Program-made: the position numbers and the translations under genes
The notes under the pieces: generated by a model
The model's input: the letters and a program-made list of their open reading frames with translations, nothing else
Told to the model about the DNA's origin: nothing
The model's database searches: none
Shown: piece after piece, positions 25,903 through 33,858 of the stretch
How the letters are laid out: the number at the start of each line of letters is the position of its first letter
Position numbering within the stretch: position 1 is the first letter of the stretch
Source: UBA2588 sp964343075
GTDB taxonomy: Bacteria; Chloroflexota; Dehalococcoidia; Lucifugimonadales; UBA3495
DNA length: 64,000 nt
Direction: 5' to 3'
Assembly: GCA_964343075.1 (NCBI GenBank)
Contig: CAYFGT010000004.1
Location: 36,698 to 100,697 of the forward strand

Positions 25903-26838
25903 ATGGAAATAGGCGTAAGTATTCCGAGGTTACCAAATCCGCAAGGCATAAAAGATTTTGCCATACGGGCGGAAGAACTGGGATTCGAGTCAGTAATGGC
26001 GGGGGATCACATACTCCTGCCGACCGCAGGAACAGACCAATATCCATATACAGCCGATGGGTCCTTCCAAAGACCTACATCTGAACCATTCTTGGAAACC
26101 ATGACTTTACTAGGATTCATCGCAGGAATTACCAAAACAATTAAAATCGGAAGTACTGTCTTGATATTGCCGTACAGAAACCCTGTTGTACAGGCAAAAA
26201 TGTTCGCCTCGTTAGACGTCTTAAGTGAAGGGAGGATGATCTGCGGGATTGGTGTAGGGTGGCTCGAAAAAGAATTCGACACACTGAATGTACCTTACAA
26301 ACAACGGGGACCTCTCACTGATGAGTATCTCGGAATTTTTAAGTGCCTTTGGGAAGAAGACAATCCGTTTTTCGAGGGAGAAACCTTTAGTATCGACGGA
26401 ATACAATTTTTTCCCAAACCAGTTCAAGAAGGAGGAATCCCCATTTGGGTTGGGGGGCACACTCGCCGAGCCCTACGGCGAACAGCAAAATATGGCAACT
26501 GCTGGCATACTACCCGTCAAACCCCGGAATTTGTCGCCAAACAAATGCCATATTTACAGGAACAAGTTATTGCCGCCGGAAGAGAACCGTCAGAAGTCAC
26601 GGTATCTCTGAAAAGAACCCTCCATTTCACAGACATGCCTGGCAAGGAAGAAGGGTCAGGAGTCCCAACAGGAGGAATAGTAATCGGGTCAACCGAAGAC
26701 GTTATAGAAGATGTTTTGAAGTGTAAGTCCTTAGGGATAGACCAACTAACTTACGACTTCAGAGTAGATGGTTTAGAACCCCAGATAGAGGTTATGGAGC
26801 ACCTAGCGAAACATGTGCTTCCTGTAGCACTCGCATAA
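25903..26838 (+). CDS. LLM-class F420-dependent oxidoreductase
   Basis: 311 residues. Luciferase-like TIM barrel: MEIGVSIPRL, AEELGFESVMAGDHIL, KIGSTVLILPYRNPV, MFASLDVLSEGRMICGIGVGWLEKEF and GIPIWVGGHTRRALRR, the pattern of the F420-dependent LLM group (TIGR03619-like). Such enzymes move hydride between F420H2 (or FMNH2) and organic substrates and are numerous in marine Chloroflexota. The cofactor is inferred from family pattern. Ribosome site AGAGGAGA. Converges with the gamma-carbonic anhydrase gene. Confidence 0.88.
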   Translation: MEIGVSIPRLPNPQGIKDFAIRAEELGFESVMAGDHILLPTAGTDQYPYTADGSFQRPTSEPFLETMTLLGFIAGITKTIKIGSTVLILPYRNPVVQAKMFASLDVLSEGRMICGIGVGWLEKEFDTLNVPYKQRGPLTDEYLGIFKCLWEEDNPFFEGETFSIDGIQFFPKPVQEGGIPIWVGGHTRRALRRTAKYGNCWHTTRQTPEFVAKQMPYLQEQVIAAGREPSEVTVSLKRTLHFTDMPGKEEGSGVPTGGIVIGSTEDVIEDVLKCKSLGIDQLTYDFRVDGLEPQIEVMEHLAKHVLPVALA

Positions 26839-26854
26839 TCCTATATTGCTTTAT

Positions 26855-27361
26855 CTATAACCCATTCGCTTTAAATATCTCAGCTTTTTCCACCAAATGG
26901 TTAGCCGTATTCAGCATTCTTTCTATTTGTTCGTCTGTCGTTTTTGACTTCACTTTCCCTGGTATACCAGTCACAAAGGAACGATCAGGAATATTAGTGT
27001 TTGCTAAGATCAAGGCATTAGAGCCTATCAAACATTGTTTCCCTATGGAAGACTCTGTCAAAAATGTGCAATTGTTCCCCAATAGACTCCCAGTTCCTAT
27101 GAAATCTCCGTGGACAACCACGGAATGGCCGATCGTGACATTATCTTCGATAATAAGTCCATCGCCGTGGATCACCGAGCCTTCTTGAACATTCACATTT
27201 TTACCTAATGTTACAGGCCCTTCTCCGTCTGCACGTATCGTTACTCCAGGCCATACACTACAATTCTCACCAATTTCTATGTCCCCGACCAAATAAGCAT
27301 CCTCACTAATCCAAGCGGACGGATGAATCCTAGGTTTTTTATCTCCAAGTCCTCTAATCAA
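26855..27361 (-). CDS. Gamma-carbonic anhydrase-like hexapeptide-repeat protein
   Basis: 168 residues. A left-handed beta-helix of hexapeptide repeats (IGENCSVWPGVTIRAD, VTLGKNVNVQEGSVIH, GDFIGTGSLLG) followed by a C-terminal helix. Putative Zn ligands are the His of VIHGD and the two of GHSVVVHG, as in Cam/CamH/PaaY-type proteins. Carbonic anhydrase activity is possible, but many homologues have unknown function. Last gene of a ctpA-smpB-this unit on the minus strand, 16 bases after smpB. Confidence 0.85.
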   Translation of the reverse strand: MIRGLGDKKPRIHPSAWISEDAYLVGDIEIGENCSVWPGVTIRADGEGPVTLGKNVNVQEGSVIHGDGLIIEDNVTIGHSVVVHGDFIGTGSLLGNNCTFLTESSIGKQCLIGSNALILANTNIPDRSFVTGIPGKVKSKTTDEQIERMLNTANHLVEKAEIFKANGL

Positions 27362-27377
27362 ATCCTAACCTCACATA

Positions 27378-27872
27378 TTAAGACTGGTCGAAAATTTTCA
27401 TCGACCTGCGGGCTTCTCGGTCCATTTCTCTATCACGAATAGTTCGCCTTTTATCAAACTGACGTTTACCAGTCGCAAGACCGAGTTCTAATTTTGCGAC
27501 ATTCTTTTTGATATACATCCTTAGTGGCACTAATGTGAATCCTTTTTGGGCAACGGTAAGAGATAATTCATTTATTTGGCTCCGGTGCAATAACAACTTC
27601 CGATCTCGTTTAGGGTCGTGATTGTTGTAAGTAGCGTTGGCATAAGTGCTTATATGAGAATTGAACAACCACATTTCCCCTTGGACATCCTTAGCGTAAG
27701 CGTCTCTTAAATCAACTTTATGATCTCTAACAGACTTAATTTCTGTTCCGGTTAATATAATACCAACTTCCATTTTTCTTAGAATTTCATAGTTGTAAAA
27801 TGCTCTACGGTTAACCGCAATAGAGCTATCGGCCTGCCCATTCTTGTTCCGTTTAGAATTTTGCTTAGCCAT
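27378..27872 (-). CDS. smpB: SsrA-binding protein SmpB
   Basis: 164 residues. Binds tmRNA in trans-translation to rescue stalled ribosomes. Conserved core: AVNRRAFYNYEILRKMEVGI, LTGTEIKSVR, DAYAKDVQGEMWLFNSHIS, then the basic C-terminal helix GKRQFDKRRTIRDREMDREA. Slightly extended basic N-terminus. It begins 3 bases after the protease gene ends. The tmRNA gene itself is not in the window. Confidence 0.96.
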   Translation of the reverse strand: MAKQNSKRNKNGQADSSIAVNRRAFYNYEILRKMEVGIILTGTEIKSVRDHKVDLRDAYAKDVQGEMWLFNSHISTYANATYNNHDPKRDRKLLLHRSQINELSLTVAQKGFTLVPLRMYIKKNVAKLELGLATGKRQFDKRRTIRDREMDREARRSMKIFDQS

Positions 27873-27875
27873 TCA

Positions 27876-29081
27876 TCATCTACCTAAAATGTCCGTTTTC
27901 ATGATTTCTATAGCGACGTCAAGAGCATCTTCGTCATTTCCTAAATCGCTCATTTGGGTGATGTCAATATCTGGAGTCAAACCTTCTCCTTCGATCAGCT
28001 GCCCATTTGGAGTGTACCATTTGGCGATGGTAAAATATATTCCTGAACCATCGCTGATTTTTTCCATCGTATTGACACTTCCTTTCCCGAATGTTTTCTC
28101 ACCAATAACTAACGCACGGTTATGATCCATTAACGCTCCGGCAAGCACTTCGGACGCCGATGCGCTATATTTGTCCGTAAGGATTACGAGAGGTACGTCA
28201 AGGGCAAACCCTCCTCTTCCAGCCTTCCAGTCCTTCCTATTCCCTTTTGAGTCGACTTCATAAACAATCAACTTGGAATCGATAAAGGCATCAGCTACTT
28301 GGAACACAGAATTTAATAACCCTCCAGGATTGCTTCGCAAATCCAGAATCATCCCAGTTCCTCCTTGAGATCTGAACTTTTCAAACGCCTCTTGGAGTTG
28401 TTCGTAGGTATTTGCATTAAATTCTGTAACATTAAAAACTCCAATCCCTCCCGTCATGATGCGCATTTGGACAGAATCAAGTTTTATAACGTTTCTTTCA
28501 ACAATGATCTCAACAGGCCTCTCTGCACCTTCGTGTAATATGGATAATACTACTGTGGTTCCTCGTTCCCCGCGTATGCGACTCACAGCTTCCAACAGTG
28601 TCATTCCTTGCGTAGATTCGTCATCGATGCCTAGGATGATATCACCTGCAAGTATGCCTGCAGATTCGGCAGGAGAGCCGGAAATCGGGGCCACAATTAC
28701 TATCCGATCGTCGCGCATACTCACGTGAGCTCCTATCCCTTCAAAAAAACCTTTATAATCTTGAGATTGAATTTCAAATTGCTCTGCAGTCAGGAACGAA
28801 GCATAGGGGTCATCCATAGCTAGGAGCATCCCTCTGATAGCACCATCACTGAGGACCTTCGCATCCATTTCTTTTCGATCGAAATGTTCTCGTCTCAATA
28901 TGTACCAAACTTCGGTCAGTCGGCTAAATTCAGGCGGTAAATCATCAGGTGACTCGAATGTAGGGGGGCTTATCAACACGGAAATTGCTATTCCAGATAA
29001 TAAACCGCCTGCAATCATAGAGGCGATAACGATGCTAACATACTTAATTATTTGACGTATTTTCAAATCAAATTCCTGCAA
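27876..29081 (-). CDS. S41-family C-terminal processing peptidase
   Basis: 401 residues. The N-terminal signal anchor (IIKYVSIVIASMIAGGLLSGIAISVLI reads as one membrane helix at ~11-37) puts the rest outside the membrane. A PDZ domain follows (~110-190, APISGSPAESAGILAGDIIL). The S41 core has FRSQGGTGMILDLRSNPGG and the Ser/Lys dyad in DKYSASASEVLAGAL and GEKTFGKGSV. Carboxy-terminal processing protease of the CtpA/Prc type, trimming or degrading envelope proteins. The start at 29081 lies 92 bases from the divergent HMGCS-like gene. Confidence 0.93.
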   Translation of the reverse strand: MQEFDLKIRQIIKYVSIVIASMIAGGLLSGIAISVLISPPTFESPDDLPPEFSRLTEVWYILRREHFDRKEMDAKVLSDGAIRGMLLAMDDPYASFLTAEQFEIQSQDYKGFFEGIGAHVSMRDDRIVIVAPISGSPAESAGILAGDIILGIDDESTQGMTLLEAVSRIRGERGTTVVLSILHEGAERPVEIIVERNVIKLDSVQMRIMTGGIGVFNVTEFNANTYEQLQEAFEKFRSQGGTGMILDLRSNPGGLLNSVFQVADAFIDSKLIVYEVDSKGNRKDWKAGRGGFALDVPLVILTDKYSASASEVLAGALMDHNRALVIGEKTFGKGSVNTMEKISDGSGIYFTIAKWYTPNGQLIEGEGLTPDIDITQMSDLGNDEDALDVAIEIMKTDILGR

Positions 29082-29136
29082 ATTAATGAATAAATTATAC
29101 GTAAATTTCGATGGTTTAACTAGGTATGCATCGACG

Positions 29137-29165
29137 TTGACACCTCATTTTTTCACTGCTAGGAT
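29137..29165 (+). promoter_or_regulatory. Strong promoter giving a near-leaderless transcript
   Basis: Consensus TTGACA (29137-29142), 17-base spacer, TAGGAT (29160-29165). Transcription would begin about 29172-29174, at the ATG (29174). No Shine-Dalgarno sequence fits. Confidence 0.65.
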
Positions 29166-29173
29166 GCCTAATT

Positions 29174-30598
29174 ATGAAAGGAATCATATCCTATTCCACA
29201 TATATACCTTGGTTGAGACTCACTCCTGACACAGAAGGATGGGAGAATCCATTTGAACGGGCGGTTGCTAACTTCGATGAAGACCCCATCACCATGGCAG
29301 TCTCAGCAGGGCGTACCTGCTTAAAACACCAAGATTCTAAAGATATCAAAGCTCTATTATTCTGCAGCACATCGGCCCCTTATGCGGAAAAACAAAACGC
29401 TGCCCTTATTGCTACCGCATTAGGCTTAAACGCTGATGCTCTCACTTTAGACTTGGGAGGGTCACTCAGATCTGGGACATTAGGAATTTTAACAGCACTG
29501 AATATGCTAGAAGCATATCCCCATGGGTCCATACTTGTGATAGCAGCAGAAACGCGACTAGCCATGCCTCGGAGCACTCTAAATGACTCTATAGGCGACG
29601 GAGCAGCGGCTATTTTACTTGGCAGAGGCAAAGTGATTGCAACCATAGAGCATCACCAATCTACTTCATCCGTAATCTATGATCAATGGAGAGAGTCCAA
29701 CAGTAGATATACAGTTCAATGGGAGGACCGGTTTGTTGCAGACAACGGCATAGAAACAATGGTAGTCAATTCTGTAAAAACTTTGCTGGCGGACTCACGA
29801 CTGGAAACAACTGATATTAAACGCTTTGCATTTAACTCATCCAACCCAAGGCAGTCCAACAAAATTAAAAATTCACTCGGTGCTACAAACAACCAGATAG
29901 ACACGACCATAATAGACAAAATTGGTAATACCGGCTCTGCAATGGCCCTTATGGAACTATGTTTCTCATTGGAACAAGCAACAGCAAAACATGAATGGAT
30001 ATGTCTCTCATCCTATGGTGACGGCGTAGACACCCTATTAGTCCTTACGCAAGAGGACTACCGAATTCCAAATCAGATTATTCCAAACATCTGTCAGTTG
30101 ATAACTAGCAAAAACACTATACCTTCATATGAGAAGTATGCACACCTCAAAGACCTGTGGCCTATAGCTGAATCAGTAAGGCGGCCTGAAGCACAGCCGC
30201 CTTCTGTCCCTGCGATCTATCGTGAGCAAGAAAAAAACATCCTACTGCGGGCAGGCCAATGCAACGAGTGCAATTATGTTCAATATCCAATGCAGAAAAT
30301 TTGCGTAAACTGTCAACGCCAAACTTCCTACACCATCATTGATCTAAGCAATACAAGGGCAAATTTATACACCTATTCGATGGACTATCTAGCAGGATCG
30401 CTTGACTCACCATTAGTAATATGTACCATCAACTTTGAGTCTGGGGGTAGAATGTTAGGTGTCATGACAGACAGAGCACTAGACGAAATATATGTCGGTA
30501 TGCCACTGGAAATGAGCTTTAGGAAAGTTACTGAACACCAGGGAGTGAAAAGTTATTTTTGGAAAGCCATACCGATGCGGATTAAAAGAGGAGAATGA
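29174..30598 (+). CDS. HMG-CoA synthase-fold protein fused to DUF35 Zn-ribbon/OB-fold
   Basis: 474 residues in two parts. Residues 1-~340 resemble archaeal HMG-CoA synthase/KAS III (GIISYSTYIPWLRL, FCSTSAPYAEKQNAALIATA, DSIGDGAAAILLG, GNTGSAMALMEL). Residues ~350-474 form a DUF35 module with Zn ribbon CNECNY...CVNCQ and an OB-fold. The nucleophile region reads DLGGSLRSGT with no Cys, and the position of the catalytic His (F-H-Q-P in archaeal HMGCS) reads FNSSN. It is therefore probably not a normal HMG-CoA synthase. In archaea, thiolase, HMGCS and DUF35 form one complex; here two of the three are fused and the thiolase follows 1 base later. Confidence 0.8.
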   Translation: MKGIISYSTYIPWLRLTPDTEGWENPFERAVANFDEDPITMAVSAGRTCLKHQDSKDIKALLFCSTSAPYAEKQNAALIATALGLNADALTLDLGGSLRSGTLGILTALNMLEAYPHGSILVIAAETRLAMPRSTLNDSIGDGAAAILLGRGKVIATIEHHQSTSSVIYDQWRESNSRYTVQWEDRFVADNGIETMVVNSVKTLLADSRLETTDIKRFAFNSSNPRQSNKIKNSLGATNNQIDTTIIDKIGNTGSAMALMELCFSLEQATAKHEWICLSSYGDGVDTLLVLTQEDYRIPNQIIPNICQLITSKNTIPSYEKYAHLKDLWPIAESVRRPEAQPPSVPAIYREQEKNILLRAGQCNECNYVQYPMQKICVNCQRQTSYTIIDLSNTRANLYTYSMDYLAGSLDSPLVICTINFESGGRMLGVMTDRALDEIYVGMPLEMSFRKVTEHQGVKSYFWKAIPMRIKRGE

Positions 30599-30599
30599 T

Positions 30600-31778
30600 A
30601 TGCCTGGAATCAAAGACCGAGTTGCAATAATTGGCATGGGTTGCAGTAAATTTGGTGAACGTTGGGACGCTAGCGCATCAGACCTAATGATCGAAGCAGT
30701 AAATGAAGCATACCTAGATTCTGGACTAACCACAGCCGACATCAACGCCGCGTGGGTAGGAACAGCCAGTTCTTTTCGTACAGGGCAACCGGTAGCCGAA
30801 GCATTAAAATTCAACTACATCCCTATCACGAGAGTTGAAAATGCATGCGCAACAGCTACTGAAGCATTTCGGAATGCGGCCTACGCAGTAGCAGCCGGGA
30901 TATACGATATCGTGTTAGCTGTTGGAGTAGAAAAACTGAAAGATTCCGGATTTTCTGGTCTGGCGATACCAGAGGCACCAAACTCGGGTGTAACTCCTGC
31001 TGCTCCTCCGCCGTCTCAATTCGCTATGGCAGCTACAAGATATTTTCATAAATATAACATCTCCATCGATGAAGGAAAACAAACATTGGCGAACATTGCC
31101 GTCAAAAATCATCATAACGGCTCTTTAAATCCAAAGGCGCACTTCCAGAAAGAAATCAAGCCCGAACAGGCTCTAAATGCACCAATGATCGCATGGCCTT
31201 TGGGTTTGTACGATTGTTGTGGCGTTAGTGATGGAGCTGCAGCTGCGATCTTAACAACCCCAGAAATTGCTAAATCATTAAAATCAGACTATGTTCTTGT
31301 TAAAGCTCTAGGGTTATCAGTAGGTGCCTATGGTATGTTGAGAGATGATTGGGATTTCACATATTTTCCTGAAACCGTGAATGCTTCCAAGCAGGCTTAT
31401 TTAGAAGCCGGCATAACAAACCCTCAAGAACAAATCGACCTGGCTATGGTACATGATTGCTTCACCATCACCGAACTAATCATCTATGAAGATTTGGGAT
31501 TTAGTGAAAGAGGAAAAGGGTCCGAAGATGCTGCAGCCGGGAAATTTGATTTAGAAGGAGACATCCCTGTTAATACGGATGGAGGTCTAAAGTGCTTTGG
31601 TCATCCAGTAGGGGCAAGCGGCATCCGAATGATATATGAGGTCTACCAACAACTCAGAGGCACAGCAGATCTACGACAACTCGCTCAACCGAGGATAGGA
31701 TTAACCCATAACTTGGGAGGGAGACCAGGATCTTTTACCTGTTCAGTAGGTATTTTTGGATCGGTTAACACTACGTAA
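30600..31778 (+). CDS. Thiolase (acetyl-CoA acetyltransferase-like)
   Basis: 392 residues. SCP-x/archaeal-type thiolase with a complete active site: nucleophile Cys in VENACATATEAFRNA, the His in GGLKCFGHPVGASG and the second Cys in GSFTCSVGIFG. N-terminal DRVAIIGMGCSKFGERW is typical. Condenses or cleaves acyl-CoA. It follows the HMGCS-fold/DUF35 fusion by one base, a coupled pair resembling the archaeal thiolase-HMGCS-DUF35 complex. Whether it makes acetoacetyl-CoA or acts in a degradative pathway cannot be told. Confidence 0.88.
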   Translation: MPGIKDRVAIIGMGCSKFGERWDASASDLMIEAVNEAYLDSGLTTADINAAWVGTASSFRTGQPVAEALKFNYIPITRVENACATATEAFRNAAYAVAAGIYDIVLAVGVEKLKDSGFSGLAIPEAPNSGVTPAAPPPSQFAMAATRYFHKYNISIDEGKQTLANIAVKNHHNGSLNPKAHFQKEIKPEQALNAPMIAWPLGLYDCCGVSDGAAAAILTTPEIAKSLKSDYVLVKALGLSVGAYGMLRDDWDFTYFPETVNASKQAYLEAGITNPQEQIDLAMVHDCFTITELIIYEDLGFSERGKGSEDAAAGKFDLEGDIPVNTDGGLKCFGHPVGASGIRMIYEVYQQLRGTADLRQLAQPRIGLTHNLGGRPGSFTCSVGIFGSVNTT

Positions 31779-31804
31779 TACTGTAATTCGCCAATTGCTT
31801 AACC

Positions 31805-31831
31805 TTGTCTTTCCTGATTAAATGATATAAG
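31805..31831 (+). promoter_or_regulatory. Possible promoter of minCDE
   Basis: TTGTCT (31805-31810) and TATAAG (31826-31831) with a 15-base spacer, shorter than ideal. It would produce a leader of about 80 bases holding two hairpins. Confidence 0.3.
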
Positions 31832-31842
31832 GCTAGATAGGG

Positions 31843-31916
31843 ACTGATGTGGGGAGTACGGGAAGCCTAAGTGACATCAGTTGGTTTAGTTCCTAAATCA
31901 AACAAACGGTTAGGAA
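31843..31916 (+). promoter_or_regulatory. Structured minC leader: two hairpins, the second hiding the ribosome site
   Basis: Hairpin 1: ACTGATGT (31843-31850) with ACATCAGT (31874-31881). Hairpin 2: TTCCTAA (31890-31896) with TTAGGAA (31910-31916). The second arm contains AGGAA, the only ribosome site for ATG 31921. No known riboswitch class is recognised. Confidence 0.45.
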
Positions 31917-31920
31917 TGAT

Positions 31921-32727
31921 ATGGTGAATCAACAGAATTCTTTGCAGGTAATCGGAAGAGGAACGCAAATAACGTTTTCTATCAATGACTCGATTCCGAT
32001 CAAACACGTTTTGCAAGATCTGGAAAATTATCTGTCCCAAAACAGTTCATGGTTTTTAGACGGATCCATATCAATCAATGTCGGAAGCAGAATGTTTCAA
32101 CCCGAAGACTTACGCAAAATTAAGAACACTATCTCGATTAAGTCAGGGTTAACAGTTTCCAGGTTCACTGCAACATCTACCCAAGTGGGCCTAGAACCCA
32201 AAACTACCCATGATCCCGCTGAATTAGAGCTAGTGAATCTGCAATTTCAACCTGATTCCTTGGACGACGACTCGATTTCCTCTGAGCAAGAATTCGTGGT
32301 CGAGGAAGAGGATATAAACACCCAACCCTCAATAATTCCATCCAAAGGGGTCGAAAGTTTACTGATCAAGACCCCCTGCAGGTCGGGCGAATTGATTAAT
32401 TACCCGGGCAACGTAATAGTAATGGCCGATGTAAACCCTGGAGCTCAAATATATGCAGGTGGTGACATTATGGTCTATGGCAGGTTACGTGGATTTTGCC
32501 ACGCTGGCTCTCCAAGCAACAAAGACGCAATCATCACTGCTTTGAGCTTAGAGACAAACATACTCAGTATTGCATCAATCAACGGAACTAGCACCGAAGA
32601 CCATAGCAAACCTAATTTGGCTAGGCCCACCCCTAAAATAGCTTTCTTGAAAAGAGAATCCGTATTCGTAGCCCCCTACATAGGAAGGTTCTCATCATAT
32701 GACGGAGGTACCATTTATGACAGGTAA
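31921..32727 (+). CDS. minC: Septum site-determining protein MinC
   Basis: 268 residues. The C-terminal MinC domain is clear: a right-handed beta-helix with NYPGNVIVMADVNPGAQIYA and GGDIMVYGRLRGFCHAG, then DAIITALSLETNILSIA. The N-terminal ~100 residues (LQVIGRGTQITFSIND) match the weaker MinC-N domain that inhibits FtsZ polymerisation. Residues ~105-150 form an acidic linker. Works with MinD and MinE to place the division site. Its end overlaps minD by 11 bases. Confidence 0.93.
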   Translation: MVNQQNSLQVIGRGTQITFSINDSIPIKHVLQDLENYLSQNSSWFLDGSISINVGSRMFQPEDLRKIKNTISIKSGLTVSRFTATSTQVGLEPKTTHDPAELELVNLQFQPDSLDDDSISSEQEFVVEEEDINTQPSIIPSKGVESLLIKTPCRSGELINYPGNVIVMADVNPGAQIYAGGDIMVYGRLRGFCHAGSPSNKDAIITALSLETNILSIASINGTSTEDHSKPNLARPTPKIAFLKRESVFVAPYIGRFSSYDGGTIYDR

Positions 32728-33532
32728 GACAATCGTAATCACTTCTGGAAAAGGAGGAGTAGGGAAAACGACGACGACTGCCAACATCGGCACTGGCCTT
32801 GCACTCCGAGGCCATAAAGTCGTGATAATTGATACAGACATAGGACTGAGAAATCTTGATGTGGTTATGGGATTAGAGAATCGAATCGTCTTTGATCTAG
32901 TTGATGTGATTGAAGAACGGTGCGAACCTAGTAAGGCAATGATTCGTGATAAACACAAACTGGACTTGTTTTTAATCCCGGCTCCTCAGACGCGAGATAA
33001 AGACTGCATATCAAGTGAACAGCTTGCCGAACTTTGCAGAACATTAGAAGAAGAATATGACTATATCATCATAGATTGTCCCGCAGGCATAGAAACGGGT
33101 TTCAAAAATGCCATTAACGCTGCAGAAGACGCAATCATCGTTACGACGCCAGAAGTCTCCGCAGTCCGAGATGCAGATCGAGTCATAGGGCTTTTAGATG
33201 CAGCAGGGATCAAACAGCCCCGCCTAATAATAAACAGAATACATCCAGATCTCGTTGCCAAAGGCGACATGTTGGACAAAGATGACATAGTAGACATTTT
33301 AGCCATTGACATACTAGGATTGGTACCTATAGACGACAAAGTCATCACGTCAACAAATCAAGGGGTCCCTGTGGTGCATAACAAAGCCTCTGCCTCAGGA
33401 GCGGCGTTCAACCGAATTGCTGGGCGTTTAGACGGAGAGGACATACCTATCCAAGAACCCCAAAGCGCTAGCCTCTTAAAGAAAATAAAAGCATTCGTCG
33501 GAATTAATAAGGGGGAATACAGTCATGCGTGA
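32717..33532 (+). CDS. minD: Septum site-determining ATPase MinD
   Basis: 271 residues. Deviant Walker A P-loop SGKGGVGKTTTTANIG, switch I IDTDIGLRNLDVVMGLENR and Walker B YIIIDCPAGIE. The C-terminal amphipathic helix LLKKIKAFVG is the membrane-targeting sequence. Recruits MinC and is released by MinE. ATG 32717 was preferred to 32699 because GGAGG lies 7 bases before it; this start overlaps minC. Confidence 0.96.
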   Translation: MTGKTIVITSGKGGVGKTTTTANIGTGLALRGHKVVIIDTDIGLRNLDVVMGLENRIVFDLVDVIEERCEPSKAMIRDKHKLDLFLIPAPQTRDKDCISSEQLAELCRTLEEEYDYIIIDCPAGIETGFKNAINAAEDAIIVTTPEVSAVRDADRVIGLLDAAGIKQPRLIINRIHPDLVAKGDMLDKDDIVDILAIDILGLVPIDDKVITSTNQGVPVVHNKASASGAAFNRIAGRLDGEDIPIQEPQSASLLKKIKAFVGINKGEYSHA

Positions 33533-33797
33533 GCTAATACGTTGGGCCAGGACAAGAAAAGAATTCACCAAAGAAACTGCGCGAGACAGATTAAAAACAG
33601 CTATAGCAGTTGATAGGTTCGATCTCGCTCCAGATATCATAAATGCTCTTCGTATTGATATCACAAACGCTGTATCAAGGTATATGGTAATCGAAGAAGA
33701 AGACCAACAAGTGAGGCTTACCAGAGACAATGATTCAATGACATTGGTTACATCCATCCCCGTACGAGAAGTACACAGATGGGCCAACAATAACTAA
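33525..33797 (+). CDS. minE: Cell division topological specificity factor MinE
   Basis: 90 residues. N-terminal MinD-activating helix region (KETARDRLKTAIAVDRFD) and C-terminal dimerisation domain (LRIDITNAVSRYMVI...). Stimulates MinD ATPase so that the Min system oscillates. It overlaps minD by 8 bases and has GGGGGAA before its ATG. The full minCDE set is present. Confidence 0.93.
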   Translation: MRELIRWARTRKEFTKETARDRLKTAIAVDRFDLAPDIINALRIDITNAVSRYMVIEEEDQQVRLTRDNDSMTLVTSIPVREVHRWANNN

Positions 33798-33858
33798 TCG
33801 TATATACAAACCCCGCAGCCTGTGTATAATTGGCTAATCCCAACATAAGGTAAATTTG

